Source: Sporosarcina sp. ACRSM (GTDB lineage Bacteria; Bacillota; Bacilli; Bacillales_A; Planococcaceae). Taken from it: a DNA stretch of 64,000 nt. The stretch covers positions 682,001 to 746,000 of the forward strand of contig NZ_JAKRNU010000001.1 of assembly GCF_022346545.1 (NCBI RefSeq), written 5' to 3'. Every line of letters begins with the position of its first letter. The stretch's first letter is position 1. The notes beneath the pieces were generated by a model, which worked only from the letters and a program-made list of their open reading frames with translations, did no database searches and was not told where the DNA came from. The translations under genes were made by a program, and so were the position numbers. Below, one piece after another: positions 56,084 to 64,000 of the stretch.

Positions 56084-56965
56084 TTAACGTAAAAAGTCTA
56101 CAAGTGATGGCTGGATGATCCGTGCGCCTACTGAAAGGGCAGCACGATGAATCGATTCTTGAGTGATCATTTCAGTGATCACTTTTTCATAGTCGATATC
56201 CTCATTTTCAGATTGCTGTTTTTTCGCAGCGCCTTCTTGCATTTCAAGACGGTTTTGCATCAGCTCAGCACGGTTGGAGCGGGCTCCAATATCTGCGCGA
56301 GCTGTTAGGATCGCATCCATTTGCTCATCAATTTTAGATAACGCCTCACTGAAACCGGCCCCATCATCGCCAATATTATCGATTTCTTCAAATAAGTCGT
56401 CGATTTTCTTGAACATTGCCGCAGCATTTGAGTTTACATTCAAACTTACGCCATCAAATACTTCTATCTCAACAGTTTTGTCAAATGCATCTAAAGTTGC
56501 TTGATCGGTCGGAAAACCATTTTCTCCATAAACAGGGGTATCTGTTTTCGTTCCACTAAAGATATATTTATCCCCGACTTTTGTATTAGCCAAATCTTTT
56601 ATTTGCTCACGAAGCTGATCCAATTCGATCTTGATCTTGTCACGATCCCCAGGTGTCATTGCTCCCGTATTCGCCGCATTCGTTACAAGTTCTTTCGCAC
56701 GATGCAAAACTTGCCCAACGCCGTCAAGCGCGTCATCTGAGCTGTCTAGCCAGTTGTGCACTTCGCCTAGATTTTTCTGGTAAGTGGCGACTTTATCGAC
56801 TTGCATCCGGTAGCCCATGCCTTTCATGACAACGACGGGATCGTCTGATGGACGGTTCACTTTTTTACCGGTGTTCAGCTGTTCTTGCAGCTTGCCCATT
56901 TTATTGTAGCTCGTCGATAAGTTACGGAGCATGTTGTTGGAAAGCATTGATTGTGTTACACGCAT
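56084..56965 (-). CDS. flgL: Flagellar hook-associated protein 3 FlgL
   Basis: 293 residues with flagellin-like ends: MRVTQSMLSNNMLRNLSTSY, SGTKTDTPVYGENGF in the middle, and AALSVGARIIQPSLVDFLR at the C-terminus. Forms the hook-filament junction with FlgK. SD AAGGAGG. Confidence 0.95.
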   Translation of the reverse strand: MRVTQSMLSNNMLRNLSTSYNKMGKLQEQLNTGKKVNRPSDDPVVVMKGMGYRMQVDKVATYQKNLGEVHNWLDSSDDALDGVGQVLHRAKELVTNAANTGAMTPGDRDKIKIELDQLREQIKDLANTKVGDKYIFSGTKTDTPVYGENGFPTDQATLDAFDKTVEIEVFDGVSLNVNSNAAAMFKKIDDLFEEIDNIGDDGAGFSEALSKIDEQMDAILTARADIGARSNRAELMQNRLEMQEGAAKKQQSENEDIDYEKVITEMITQESIHRAALSVGARIIQPSLVDFLR

Positions 56966-56983
56966 TTAATTGGTTCCTCCTTC

Positions 56984-58510
56984 TTATCTACCTACGGTGC
57001 CCATTCCGTTAATGATTTTGTCGAGTGTTTCGTCTACCACAGTGATCATTCTGGCAGAAGCGTTGTATGCTTGCTGAAATCTAATCATATCCGTCATTTC
57101 CTCGTCGAGTGAAACGGAACTGATGGAGTCCCGGCGATGGGAGACTGCCCCTAGTAATGTAGCCGTGTTAAATACAAGTTTTTCGGCTTGTTGACCTTCG
57201 ACACCCAGCTTGCCGATAACGCCGGAGTAATAGGTTTGGATAGTGGAGCCGCCCAAACCAGTTAAAGGTTTGAATTGAGCTTCTGATAAAGCCTGTGCAT
57301 TTTTACCGTTTCCAGCTTCATTTTCTGCATTTGAAGCATTTATTTTTCCTGGGTCATCGACAATATTGGCATTGACTGTAATCGTTGCTGCATCTGTTCC
57401 TTCAAAGAAATCGTCTTCTTTGACTCTAGGAGTCTCTCCTTCAGGAACTGGAAGCGGCTCACCAGCTGCATGTATTTGATTGAACTCATCGATAAAGACA
57501 GCAGCCATTTTATTCAATTCAGCAATCATATCAGGATACAGACCTTTCCCGTTTACACTTCCATCATCGTAGCCATACGAATCAATAAGGGATCTAAGTT
57601 TTCCTGCAACCTGCATGTTATCCACTGTCAAACTATCACCATCTGCTGGACCGCCTGTAAAAGTGAAGCCTGTCATTGGGCCAGTTGGGTTTCCATCCGC
57701 ATCAGCACCGTTTACCGATATCTCCGAATAGGATTTCCCGGAGACTACTGTGATAGGGTCACCATTCGTTTTAATTTTCACAGTTACCGTACCTTCTGCA
57801 ATCGCTAAGGCACGGCCACCTGATTTTTCATACGATGTTTCAATTGGTACGTAAGTCGAGAGTTCATCTAGTAACATATCCCGCGCATCATACAAATCAT
57901 TCGGCATATAACCATTAGGTTCCACTTCTGAAATTTGACGATTTAGATCTCCAATTTGCTGTAGGATGGAGTTTATCGCTGTTGCAGAAACACCGATTTC
58001 CTGGCCTAGATTTGTTTGAATTTCCGATAAAGATTTATGGATATAGTTGAATGAATCAGCTACCGCTTCACCTCGTTGGATAACGACTGCGCGTGCACCA
58101 CCGTTTTCGGGATTTGTCGCAAGTGTTTGTAAGGATGACCAGAATTCGCTCAGTGATTGTTGCAAGCCATAGGCGGATGGTTCTGCAAGAACATCTTCCA
58201 TCTGCGAAATCGCTTGTGATCTGGACTCCCAATAGCCAAGCTTATTCGATTCCTGTCTGAACTGCTGGTCGACGAAGGAGTCGCGGATCCGTTGGATAGA
58301 GCCGGCTTCGACGCCGGTTCCGAGGAAGCCGGGCATGGTGCCGGCGTTGAGGCCGACGCCTGGGAATCCGGGTGTCGCTTGCATGTTGACGCGTTGGCGT
58401 GAGTAGCCGAGTGTGTTGGCGTTAGAGATATTGTGTCCGGTTGTATAGAGCGCGGATTGTTGTGTGAACAGGCCGCGTTTGCTTGTTTCGAGTCCCATGA
58501 ATGTGGACAT
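56984..58510 (-). CDS. flgK: Flagellar hook-associated protein 1 FlgK
   Basis: 508 residues. N-terminal rod/hook motif with ALYTTGHNISNANTLGYSRQ and C-terminal EEMTDMIRFQQAYNASARMI followed by VVDETLDKIINGMG. SD AGGGGGT. FlgN, encoded 11 bases upstream, is its chaperone. Confidence 0.96.
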   Translation of the reverse strand: MSTFMGLETSKRGLFTQQSALYTTGHNISNANTLGYSRQRVNMQATPGFPGVGLNAGTMPGFLGTGVEAGSIQRIRDSFVDQQFRQESNKLGYWESRSQAISQMEDVLAEPSAYGLQQSLSEFWSSLQTLATNPENGGARAVVIQRGEAVADSFNYIHKSLSEIQTNLGQEIGVSATAINSILQQIGDLNRQISEVEPNGYMPNDLYDARDMLLDELSTYVPIETSYEKSGGRALAIAEGTVTVKIKTNGDPITVVSGKSYSEISVNGADADGNPTGPMTGFTFTGGPADGDSLTVDNMQVAGKLRSLIDSYGYDDGSVNGKGLYPDMIAELNKMAAVFIDEFNQIHAAGEPLPVPEGETPRVKEDDFFEGTDAATITVNANIVDDPGKINASNAENEAGNGKNAQALSEAQFKPLTGLGGSTIQTYYSGVIGKLGVEGQQAEKLVFNTATLLGAVSHRRDSISSVSLDEEMTDMIRFQQAYNASARMITVVDETLDKIINGMGTVGR

Positions 58511-58521
58511 TGTTTTACCCC

Positions 58522-59019
58522 CTAGGCATTTGTATCAAAAGTCGTTCGGGCTTTCGATGCATTGTTTCCGCTAATTTCTGTTTTTGAGTAGTTGACCGAT
58601 TCCGGGCGTGGCCGGACCATGTCCAGCGATAGATTCACGAACTGAAGGGATTGGTAGGTCAGTTTCTGGTTCAGGTCGTTTTGCCATTTCAATTCATGAA
58701 TCGCATGCAGGAGACGGTCCCTCGCCTCCTCTAGGCGTTGTTTGTCCGCCTCGGGTGCGGCTTCGAGCAGGTCGGATACGGTCGGTTCCGCAGGCACGGA
58801 TCTTCCTTGATCGGCCAGGTATTGCGCGACGGCACGCTGTCTTGCGTTGTCCATCTGGACGATGGCGGCCAAATGGGCTTGCTCGTCTTTCAGCATCTGA
58901 TCGAGCCCTGCCATGTCCCCGCTTTTAATAAGGGCTGTCTTGTCAATGGCAAGACGTAATAAGCTCTTATGCAGTTTTTCGAGGCTGTCGATGGTCGACA
59001 GGATCGTTGTGATGGACAT
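58522..59019 (-). CDS. flgN: Flagellar chaperone FlgN
   Basis: 165 residues, helical. LEKLHKSLLRLAIDKTALIKSGD and the later ELKWQNDLNQKLTYQSLQFVN segment (FlgN C-terminal amphipathic helix). Chaperone for FlgK and FlgL. ATG 59019 has AAAGGCGGTG; ATG 59025 is too near it. Confidence 0.92.
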   Translation of the reverse strand: MSITTILSTIDSLEKLHKSLLRLAIDKTALIKSGDMAGLDQMLKDEQAHLAAIVQMDNARQRAVAQYLADQGRSVPAEPTVSDLLEAAPEADKQRLEEARDRLLHAIHELKWQNDLNQKLTYQSLQFVNLSLDMVRPRPESVNYSKTEISGNNASKARTTFDTNA

Positions 59020-59034
59020 GCTCATACACCGCCT

Positions 59035-59298
59035 TTACTTTTTGAAGTATTTCACAAGATTGGAAGCGAGTTGATCGGCATCCACTTGGTACGTGCCCGA
59101 TTCGACTTGCTTTTTCAGCTGTTGGACGCGTTCATTGCGCTCTGTAGCGATAGGCGACATTTCCGACAGTTGCTTCGCTTTCGATGAAATTTCGAGTTTG
59201 TCGGTTTTCAACTTGTTTTGCTGTTCAGCTTGTTCAGCTTTCAACTGGTTTGCTTTGTAAGGGTTTACGGCCGGCAGATTGATTCGATTGATTTTCAT
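59035..59298 (-). CDS. flgM: Anti-sigma-D factor FlgM
   Basis: 87 residues. MKINRINLPAVNPYKANQ opening and the sigma-binding C-terminal region (RNERVQQLKKQVESGTYQVD, ANLVKYF-type end). Holds sigma-D until the hook is complete. ATG 59298 with GGAGTGA. Confidence 0.93.
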   Translation of the reverse strand: MKINRINLPAVNPYKANQLKAEQAEQQNKLKTDKLEISSKAKQLSEMSPIATERNERVQQLKKQVESGTYQVDADQLASNLVKYFKK

Positions 59299-59331
59299 AT
59301 ATCTCACTCCTTTCGATTTTCTTCCATCGGT

Positions 59332-59512
59332 GTCTAGGCTTCAGGCGCCAGCCGCTCGGAGGCCCACAGGATGTGGGTCACGCAGTCGTTGCCGCAGGAC
59401 GCGGCGAATTTAGACTGCGTTCCTTAATAGCAATCCAGCTATATGGCAAAAACCGCCACGTCGCTTGATCTACTTATGCCTGTCGCGTCTAAGTAGGCGC
59501 CTTACGCTTTTC
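59332..59512. repeat. 181-bp intergenic element resembling the dispersed GTCTAGGC...GGCGCC repeat of Bacillales
   Basis: Begins GTCTAGGCTTCAGGCGCC and ends GGCGCCTTACGCTTTTC, with internal hairpins such as CCCACA-GGAT-GTGGG (59374-59389). Ends and interior look like a widespread G/C-rich intergenic repeat family in Bacillaceae and Planococcaceae that I recall from other genomes; this needs a search. It lies between the flgM sigma-D promoter and the flgM start. Confidence 0.55.
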
Positions 59513-59547
59513 TAATAGTATACGCTTTCGCTAAGTGTCTACTCTTT

Positions 59548-59574
59548 ATGTCGGTCGAAATTAGTGAACGTTTA
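59548..59574 (-). promoter_or_regulatory. Sigma-D promoter of the flgM-flgN-flgK-flgL operon
   Basis: TAAA (59571-59574), exactly 15 bases, ACCGACAT (59548-59555) in minus reading, downstream of the yvyF terminator. The leader to flgM would be about 245 bases and contains the repeat element. Confidence 0.65.
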
Positions 59575-59587
59575 GTGTCTTTGGAAC

Positions 59588-59622
59588 GAAAAAACCGGAT
59601 AGCTCAAAAAGCACCGGTTTTT
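59588..59622 (-). terminator. comFA-comFC-yvyF terminator
   Basis: AAAAACCGG/CCGGTTTTT stem with T-rich continuation in minus reading, immediately after the yvyF stop. Confidence 0.85.
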
Positions 59623-59625
59623 CCC

Positions 59626-60042
59626 TTATTCAGGTTTGCGGTCTGCGAGATAGGTCCCTCGATTTTGGGCTTCGAGGTTGTCCCTGAATTCTTTTGCCGC
59701 CTCGAATGTGCGCAGTTCATTTTTAATGTCGGCCGTACAACGATCACATAGCTTCCCTTTCGTTGTCAGTTTGCCGCAATTGTCACACGGGTAACCGAGG
59801 TTTGGGAATAACGCAGGTTGCAGGCGCCCTTTTCGGACCCATTTATGTAGAAGTGTTTCGGTGACGCCAGTCACTTCGACAATCCGTTCAATTGTCGCTG
59901 CACGGTTTTCACGCCTTCTTAAGAAGCGGTACACTTCCTCGTACATTTTCTCTTCGTTCGCCGCACATTTCGCACAGACGTCCCGTATGCCTGTGTAGTT
60001 GAAAAAATCCCCACATGTCGGGCAATCTCGTAATTCAGCCAT
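59626..60042 (-). CDS. yvyF: YvyF family flagellar-operon protein (TIGR03826-like)
   Basis: 138 residues. Two zinc-knuckle-like pairs near the N-terminus (DCPTCGDFF, CAKCAANE), a central HTH-like region (IERIVEVTGVTETLLHKWV) and a C-terminal CDNCGK, CDRCT. Conserved between comFC and flgM in Bacillus; role unknown. ATG 60042 has AAGGGG; the longer frame is rejected. Confidence 0.88.
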   Translation of the reverse strand: MAELRDCPTCGDFFNYTGIRDVCAKCAANEEKMYEEVYRFLRRRENRAATIERIVEVTGVTETLLHKWVRKGRLQPALFPNLGYPCDNCGKLTTKGKLCDRCTADIKNELRTFEAAKEFRDNLEAQNRGTYLADRKPE

Positions 60043-60061
60043 AGTCTTTCCCCTTCCACTT

Positions 60062-60670
60062 TTATCGTCCGGCACGGATCAGTGTAACCGCCTCGACGCG
60101 GATCGCGCCTGCTTGTTTCAAGGCGGTTGCCGCATGGCGGAGCGTTGTGCCGGTTGTGTAAATATCGTCTACTAGTAAATACGTTCCAGGTCGAATGTTA
60201 GTTCCCGGTTTTATTGTAAATAACGGTTTCATCGCCAAGCGTTGTTGCTTCGTTTTTTCACCCATCGATCCGGTGTCTGTCTTCTCAAGCAGATGGATGA
60301 ATGGGATGCGCGCCGCTGTTAACAGTTCATCGATATGCGCAAAAGTCCGTTCACGCTTTTTTTCCGGATGCATCGGAATCGGCACGATTGTGGCGTTGCC
60401 GGTTAAGTGGCCGCGCAATTCATCTGCAAAAATAGTAGCGAGTGCGACATCTTGCAGAAATTTGAACTGATGGAGATAGTCCTGCATCGCTTCGTTATAC
60501 GCGTACAATGATGTGATGCTGTCAAGAACGTCATCCTTATCTTTTATGTCGGCACGTTGGAAGTTTTTTGAACAGTGTTGGCAAATTTCCTTTTCTTTTT
60601 CGAGGCCGAGTAATCCTTTCCAAGTTGCCGTGGAAGCGATGGGCTGTTGGCAGAGAAGGCATTCGTTCAT
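60062..60670 (-). CDS. comFC: ComF family phosphoribosyltransferase-like protein ComFC
   Basis: 202 residues. N-terminal zinc cysteines (CLLCQQ, CQHC), a PRTase fold with TIVPIPMH and the PRPP loop LLVDDIYTTGTT. Needed for DNA transformation in Bacillus. Overlaps comFA by four bases. Confidence 0.95.
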   Translation of the reverse strand: MNECLLCQQPIASTATWKGLLGLEKEKEICQHCSKNFQRADIKDKDDVLDSITSLYAYNEAMQDYLHQFKFLQDVALATIFADELRGHLTGNATIVPIPMHPEKKRERTFAHIDELLTAARIPFIHLLEKTDTGSMGEKTKQQRLAMKPLFTIKPGTNIRPGTYLLVDDIYTTGTTLRHAATALKQAGAIRVEAVTLIRAGR

Positions 60671-62043
60671 GTGAATTCTCCTTTATTCAATCGGATGATT
60701 TCGTTTTTCGCGTCATCCATCGCATAGGTGATACCATGATGGAAAAGGACGAAATCACCGGTCGGGTGCTGGATAGCGCGTCCGACACGGCCACCGATTT
60801 GGATGAGTGCGCCTTTATTGAAAATCAGTTGTTCCGCCCCGACAACGGCTACTTGGACATTGGGGATCGTGATGCCGCGTTCCAGAATGGTCGTTGTCAG
60901 CAGACCAGGCAGTTCTTTATTGCGCAGCGCTTGGACATGTTCTTTCCGGTCTGGATGCGAGGCATGGACGGCTCGGATACGCGCATCGAGTTGTTGGAAT
61001 AAAGGCTCCGCTTCTTCCATGAGCCCGATGTGATGGAAAAAGATGAGGAAAGGTTCTTGTTGAGCGAGTCGTGCGGTCGTCCAATCGATGAGTTTTTTCG
61101 GCAGCTTGCCTTTTTGGATCTGCTTTGCGTAATTCCATAGTGAATCATAGCGCGGCACAGGCAATGGATGGCCATGATAGCGACGATTGATAGTGGAGAT
61201 CTGCCCTGTCTTTTTGATGTCCGCGATTAGTTTGTCCGATGGTGTGGCGGTCACAAAATGGATGGGAGCTTCCGGTTTTGCCGCTTTCTTGACAGCCCGT
61301 CGCAATATTTCGTCTGCCGTATAGGGAAACGCATCGGCTTCGTCGACAAAAATGGCATCGAACGCATGGCGGAATCTGTAAAGCTGGTGAGTAGTGGCTA
61401 GGATGAGTTGAGCGGATTGTAGTGTTGGTGTGGCCCCACCGTATAGCGCATCGATCAGCGTTTTCGGGAATGCGGCGCGCAGGCGTGGTTCGAGTTCCAA
61501 GATTACGTCGACGCGTGGCGCGGCGATGCAGATCCGTTTCCCTTCCAGTAATAATTTGTGGATCGGTTCAAAAAGGATTTCCGTTTTGCCAGAGCCACAG
61601 ACGGCATGGATCAGATGTGGAATGCGTTTCGTATTGCTTTCAGTCAATTCGTTGGAAGCTTGCTGTTGGCGTGGTGTCAATGTTCCTTGCCAAGCAAGTG
61701 TATGGGTGGTCGGGTAGACGGGTGGTTCCCCTTTCCAGATGATGAGTTCCGTACAACTGGAGACGCGTCCCATTTTCAGGCAATGACGGCAATACGTGCA
61801 AATTCCTTGGCATTTTGCACAGTGGAAGGTGGTGAAGCGGGATGGAGTGTCATTTTCACATCGATTGCAGAAGTGGCGAATTTGTCGGGTATAGGTTTTG
61901 GTCGATGTGATACCTGGAATGATTTCGATGTGGCGGGCTGCAATTTGTGCGTCGATGGTGTCTATTGGGAAAGGGGTGTGCAGGCGCAACCAAATACGGC
62001 CGGCGAGAAAATCCCGCACTGCCGAATCAATTAAAATAGTCAT
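60667..62043 (-). CDS. comFA: Competence DNA-translocation helicase ComFA
   Basis: 458 residues. N-terminal zinc finger (Cys59, 62, 75, 78, 82, 85, 88), Walker A GSGKTE (150-155), DEAD box at 234-237, and the helicase C motif IGGRVGRAIQHP. It pulls transforming DNA across the membrane. ATG 62043 with AAAGAGGTG. Confidence 0.95.
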   Translation of the reverse strand: MTILIDSAVRDFLAGRIWLRLHTPFPIDTIDAQIAARHIEIIPGITSTKTYTRQIRHFCNRCENDTPSRFTTFHCAKCQGICTYCRHCLKMGRVSSCTELIIWKGEPPVYPTTHTLAWQGTLTPRQQQASNELTESNTKRIPHLIHAVCGSGKTEILFEPIHKLLLEGKRICIAAPRVDVILELEPRLRAAFPKTLIDALYGGATPTLQSAQLILATTHQLYRFRHAFDAIFVDEADAFPYTADEILRRAVKKAAKPEAPIHFVTATPSDKLIADIKKTGQISTINRRYHGHPLPVPRYDSLWNYAKQIQKGKLPKKLIDWTTARLAQQEPFLIFFHHIGLMEEAEPLFQQLDARIRAVHASHPDRKEHVQALRNKELPGLLTTTILERGITIPNVQVAVVGAEQLIFNKGALIQIGGRVGRAIQHPTGDFVLFHHGITYAMDDAKNEIIRLNKGEFT

Positions 62044-62089
62044 CTGCAACACCTCTTTCTTCTATCATTTATTTGTGGCGGTCGGCGCT

Positions 62090-62935
62090 TTACACTTTTC
62101 TTTTCACCCAACCCAATCCCATGGCTCCCTCGCCTAAATGGGTTCCAATGACGGGACCGAAGTGGCTGATGGTGAAGTGGACGTCCGGCATTTGTTCGGA
62201 TAATTCGGCACGCCATGCTTCAGCTTCTTCCAGTCGGTTGGCGTGAATGATGGACGCTTCGAGCTTCATCGTAGCCGCGTCTTCAGCAAGCATGTCCGCA
62301 ATGCGTTTCATCGCTTTTTTTCTTGTTCGGATTTTTTCGTATGGGACGATCACTTTATCTTGGAAATGCAGAAGCGGTTTCACTTGCAATAAGCCGCCAA
62401 TGAACGCTTGTGCTCCCGACAGTCTGCCGCCCCGCTGTAAATGGGCCAAGTCGTCCACCATGAAATAGGCGCGCATCGTCTGTTTCATTTCTGCAAGTTC
62501 GGCTAGGATTTGTTCAGGTGCGGCGCCTTGTTGGGCCATTTCCGCGGCACGGATGGCGTAGAATCCTTGCAAATAGCAGGACAGTTCCGAATCGAATGCG
62601 TAAACTTCGATGCCTTCGACCATGCCGCCTGCTTGTACCGCTCCGGCGTATGTGCCGCTAATACCGCTGGAAAGATGGATGGAAATGACTGCATCATACT
62701 GTTCTTTGAACGTCTCAAATAATTCGACAAATTTCCCGACAGGCGGCTGTGATGTTTTCGGCAGTGGACCGTTCCCGCGCACTTTATCGTAAAATTCGGT
62801 TGCTTGTAAGTCGATTTCCTCTTCGTATGCGACACCGTCCAATGTGACGGTTAATGGAATCATATGAATGTCCAATCGTTCTCGTAATTCGATCGGTAAA
62901 TAAGCTGTACTATCTGTTACAATTGCTGTTTTCAA
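62090..62935 (-). CDS. degV: DegV family fatty-acid-binding protein
   Basis: 281 residues. TDSTAYLP opening, LPKTSQPPVGKF, the lipid-head-binding SSGISGTYAGA, and GGRLSGAQAFIG. DegV proteins (FakB relatives) bind fatty acids for FakA kinase. Start is TTG 62935 (GGGAG about ten bases away). In Bacillus degV also sits beside comFA. Confidence 0.88.
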   Translation of the reverse strand: MKTAIVTDSTAYLPIELRERLDIHMIPLTVTLDGVAYEEEIDLQATEFYDKVRGNGPLPKTSQPPVGKFVELFETFKEQYDAVISIHLSSGISGTYAGAVQAGGMVEGIEVYAFDSELSCYLQGFYAIRAAEMAQQGAAPEQILAELAEMKQTMRAYFMVDDLAHLQRGGRLSGAQAFIGGLLQVKPLLHFQDKVIVPYEKIRTRKKAMKRIADMLAEDAATMKLEASIIHANRLEEAEAWRAELSEQMPDVHFTISHFGPVIGTHLGEGAMGLGWVKRKV

Positions 62936-63019
62936 TTATTCTCAACTCCCGCTCTCTATTCTACCCAAAACGCGTCAGAATGGAAATGCGGAACGAGATT
63001 GAATTAGCAATCTATATTC

Positions 63020-64000
63020 TTATTCAAGTCGTTGCGTCCAGCAATGCGCTTGGAGGGCACACTGGCTCAATTCGTTTATCGTGATATCAAGGGTTTGTGA
63101 ATAAAATGAGATCCGTTCCCAATCGAATCGCTCGACCGCTTCCGCCAATTGTAAATAGGGGGTGATTTCCGTCCATTCCCCTTTCAATGTTTGTTGGACT
63201 TTATCAGAGAGGGATATCAGCGCCCAAATCTCTTCCCAACTCCGCCGCATTAAGACGTTCATGAGCGAAAACATGCCGGCGAGGAAATATTCTTCCGGAT
63301 TTTTCTTGCCATCCCGTTTTGCAAGGAGCTCGCAAAGTTTCGCACGGGTCAGTGAATAATCAATTAGGACTTGAATATGCCTCGCTTTCGACCTTTCCCC
63401 AATTTCCTGTAATGCCAAGACTTGCATCCATTTTCTCGCTTCGCGTAAACCGATTAGGACGAGTGCTTGTTTAATGGAATGGATCTGTTTCGGGACTTCG
63501 AATGCAAGTGTATTGATATAGCGTAGCAATTTATAGGATAGCGAGATGTCGCGCATGACCAGCTCTGTGATTTCTTCAACACTCGGTGTCTCCTCATTTA
63601 ACTTCTGGATGATATGGAATTTCAAACCGACATCTTGGGGAATTTCGACCCCTTGGATAATTTCAGGCTTGGCGAAATAATAGCCTTGGAACAGTTTGTA
63701 TCCGGCTTTTTTGGCGGCGTTGAACTGCTCTTTCGTTTCGATTTTTTCCGCTAGTAATTGGATGTTTGGATATTTCCCTATGTATGTTTCGAGGATGTTT
63801 CGTTCCGCTGCCGTTGTGTTCAAAAAGTCAATTTTAAGGAAATCAACAAGCTTGAATAGCTCTTCGTAGACGACATGTTGCTCTTGTAACATAAAGTCGT
63901 CCAAAGCCAGTTTGAAACCGTCCGCTTTTAATGCACGCATTTTCGTCAATAGGGAGGGCGTGATTTCAACATCCTCCAAAATTTCAATGACGACTCTATC
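63020..64000 (-). CDS. EAL-HDOD signalling protein, C-terminal part, cut by right edge
   Basis: The frame is open to 64000. The first visible residues (VIEILEDVEITP) are within an EAL domain, followed by LALDDFMLQ, VDFLKIDFL and AEKIET. HDOD domain about 130 onward in the visible part (LSYKLLRYINT, RKWMQVLALQE). It resembles B. subtilis YuxH. Whether the EAL domain cleaves cyclic-di-GMP cannot be judged, as the EAL motif itself is outside the window. Confidence 0.88.
   Translation of the reverse strand, partial: DRVVIEILEDVEITPSLLTKMRALKADGFKLALDDFMLQEQHVVYEELFKLVDFLKIDFLNTTAAERNILETYIGKYPNIQLLAEKIETKEQFNAAKKAGYKLFQGYYFAKPEIIQGVEIPQDVGLKFHIIQKLNEETPSVEEITELVMRDISLSYKLLRYINTLAFEVPKQIHSIKQALVLIGLREARKWMQVLALQEIGERSKARHIQVLIDYSLTRAKLCELLAKRDGKKNPEEYFLAGMFSLMNVLMRRSWEEIWALISLSDKVQQTLKGEWTEITPYLQLAEAVERFDWERISFYSQTLDITINELSQCALQAHCWTQRLE

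Overview
The window is from a Gram-positive, endospore-forming, motile Bacillales chromosome, most likely Planococcaceae and closest in feel to Sporosarcina. Evidence is the Bacillus-like order addB // csbA-minJ-ctpB // ftsEX-cccB-prfB-secA-hpf-fliTSD-flaG // hag-csrA-fliW-yviE-flgLKNM-yvyF-comFC-comFA-degV, AGGAGG-type ribosome binding sites, frequent TTG/GTG starts, sigma-D and sigma-B style promoters, and the classical prfB +1 frameshift. No rRNA or tRNA gene was recognised.

Layout. 1-3.4 kb: 5' part of addB, a toxin/antitoxin-like pair and a TVP38-family membrane protein. 3.5-4.6 kb: azlCD. 4.7-18.1 kb: conserved cell-envelope, division and translation block on the minus strand (csbA, minJ, ctpB, a membrane thioredoxin pair, an M23 hydrolase next to ftsX/ftsE, cccB, prfB, secA, hpf). 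Two intergenic gaps here hold helically phased short-repeat arrays, one with an exact 21-bp period and one with a 20-21-bp period. 18.4-21.3 kb: fliT-fliS-fliD-flaG. 21.5-27.8 kb: three chemoreceptors on the plus strand. 27.9-32.9 kb: a one-module non-ribosomal peptide synthetase ending in a thioester reductase, its phosphopantetheinyl transferase and an M20 amidohydrolase.

33.0-46.1 kb is accessory. It has an Rpn-nuclease remnant abutting a two-repeat orphan type I-C CRISPR array with a recognisable leader, a HepT/MntA (HEPN/MNT) pair, and a complete glycolate-utilisation operon (GntR regulator, glcE, glcF, glcD, malate synthase G, an FAH-family enzyme, a lactate/glycolate permease). A second, decayed CRISPR remnant and a decayed flagellin gene follow. 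46.3-53.4 kb is an AT-rich operon of six surface-glycan genes immediately downstream of the intact flagellin gene hag, probably decorating flagellin. 53.5-64 kb returns to conserved late-flagellar and competence genes, degV, and an EAL/HDOD protein cut by the window edge.

Working together: sigma-D promoters (TAAA-N15-CCGATAT-like) can be read upstream of flaG-fliDST, chemoreceptors 1 and 2, hag and the flgM operon. FlgM is the anti-sigma-D factor, FlgN/FliS/FliT are chaperones for FlgKL/flagellin/FliD, and FliW-CsrA controls hag translation through GGA motifs in its leader. Start codons were moved inward from the longest frame wherever a Shine-Dalgarno sequence demanded it. All function calls are from sequence reading alone, with no database search.
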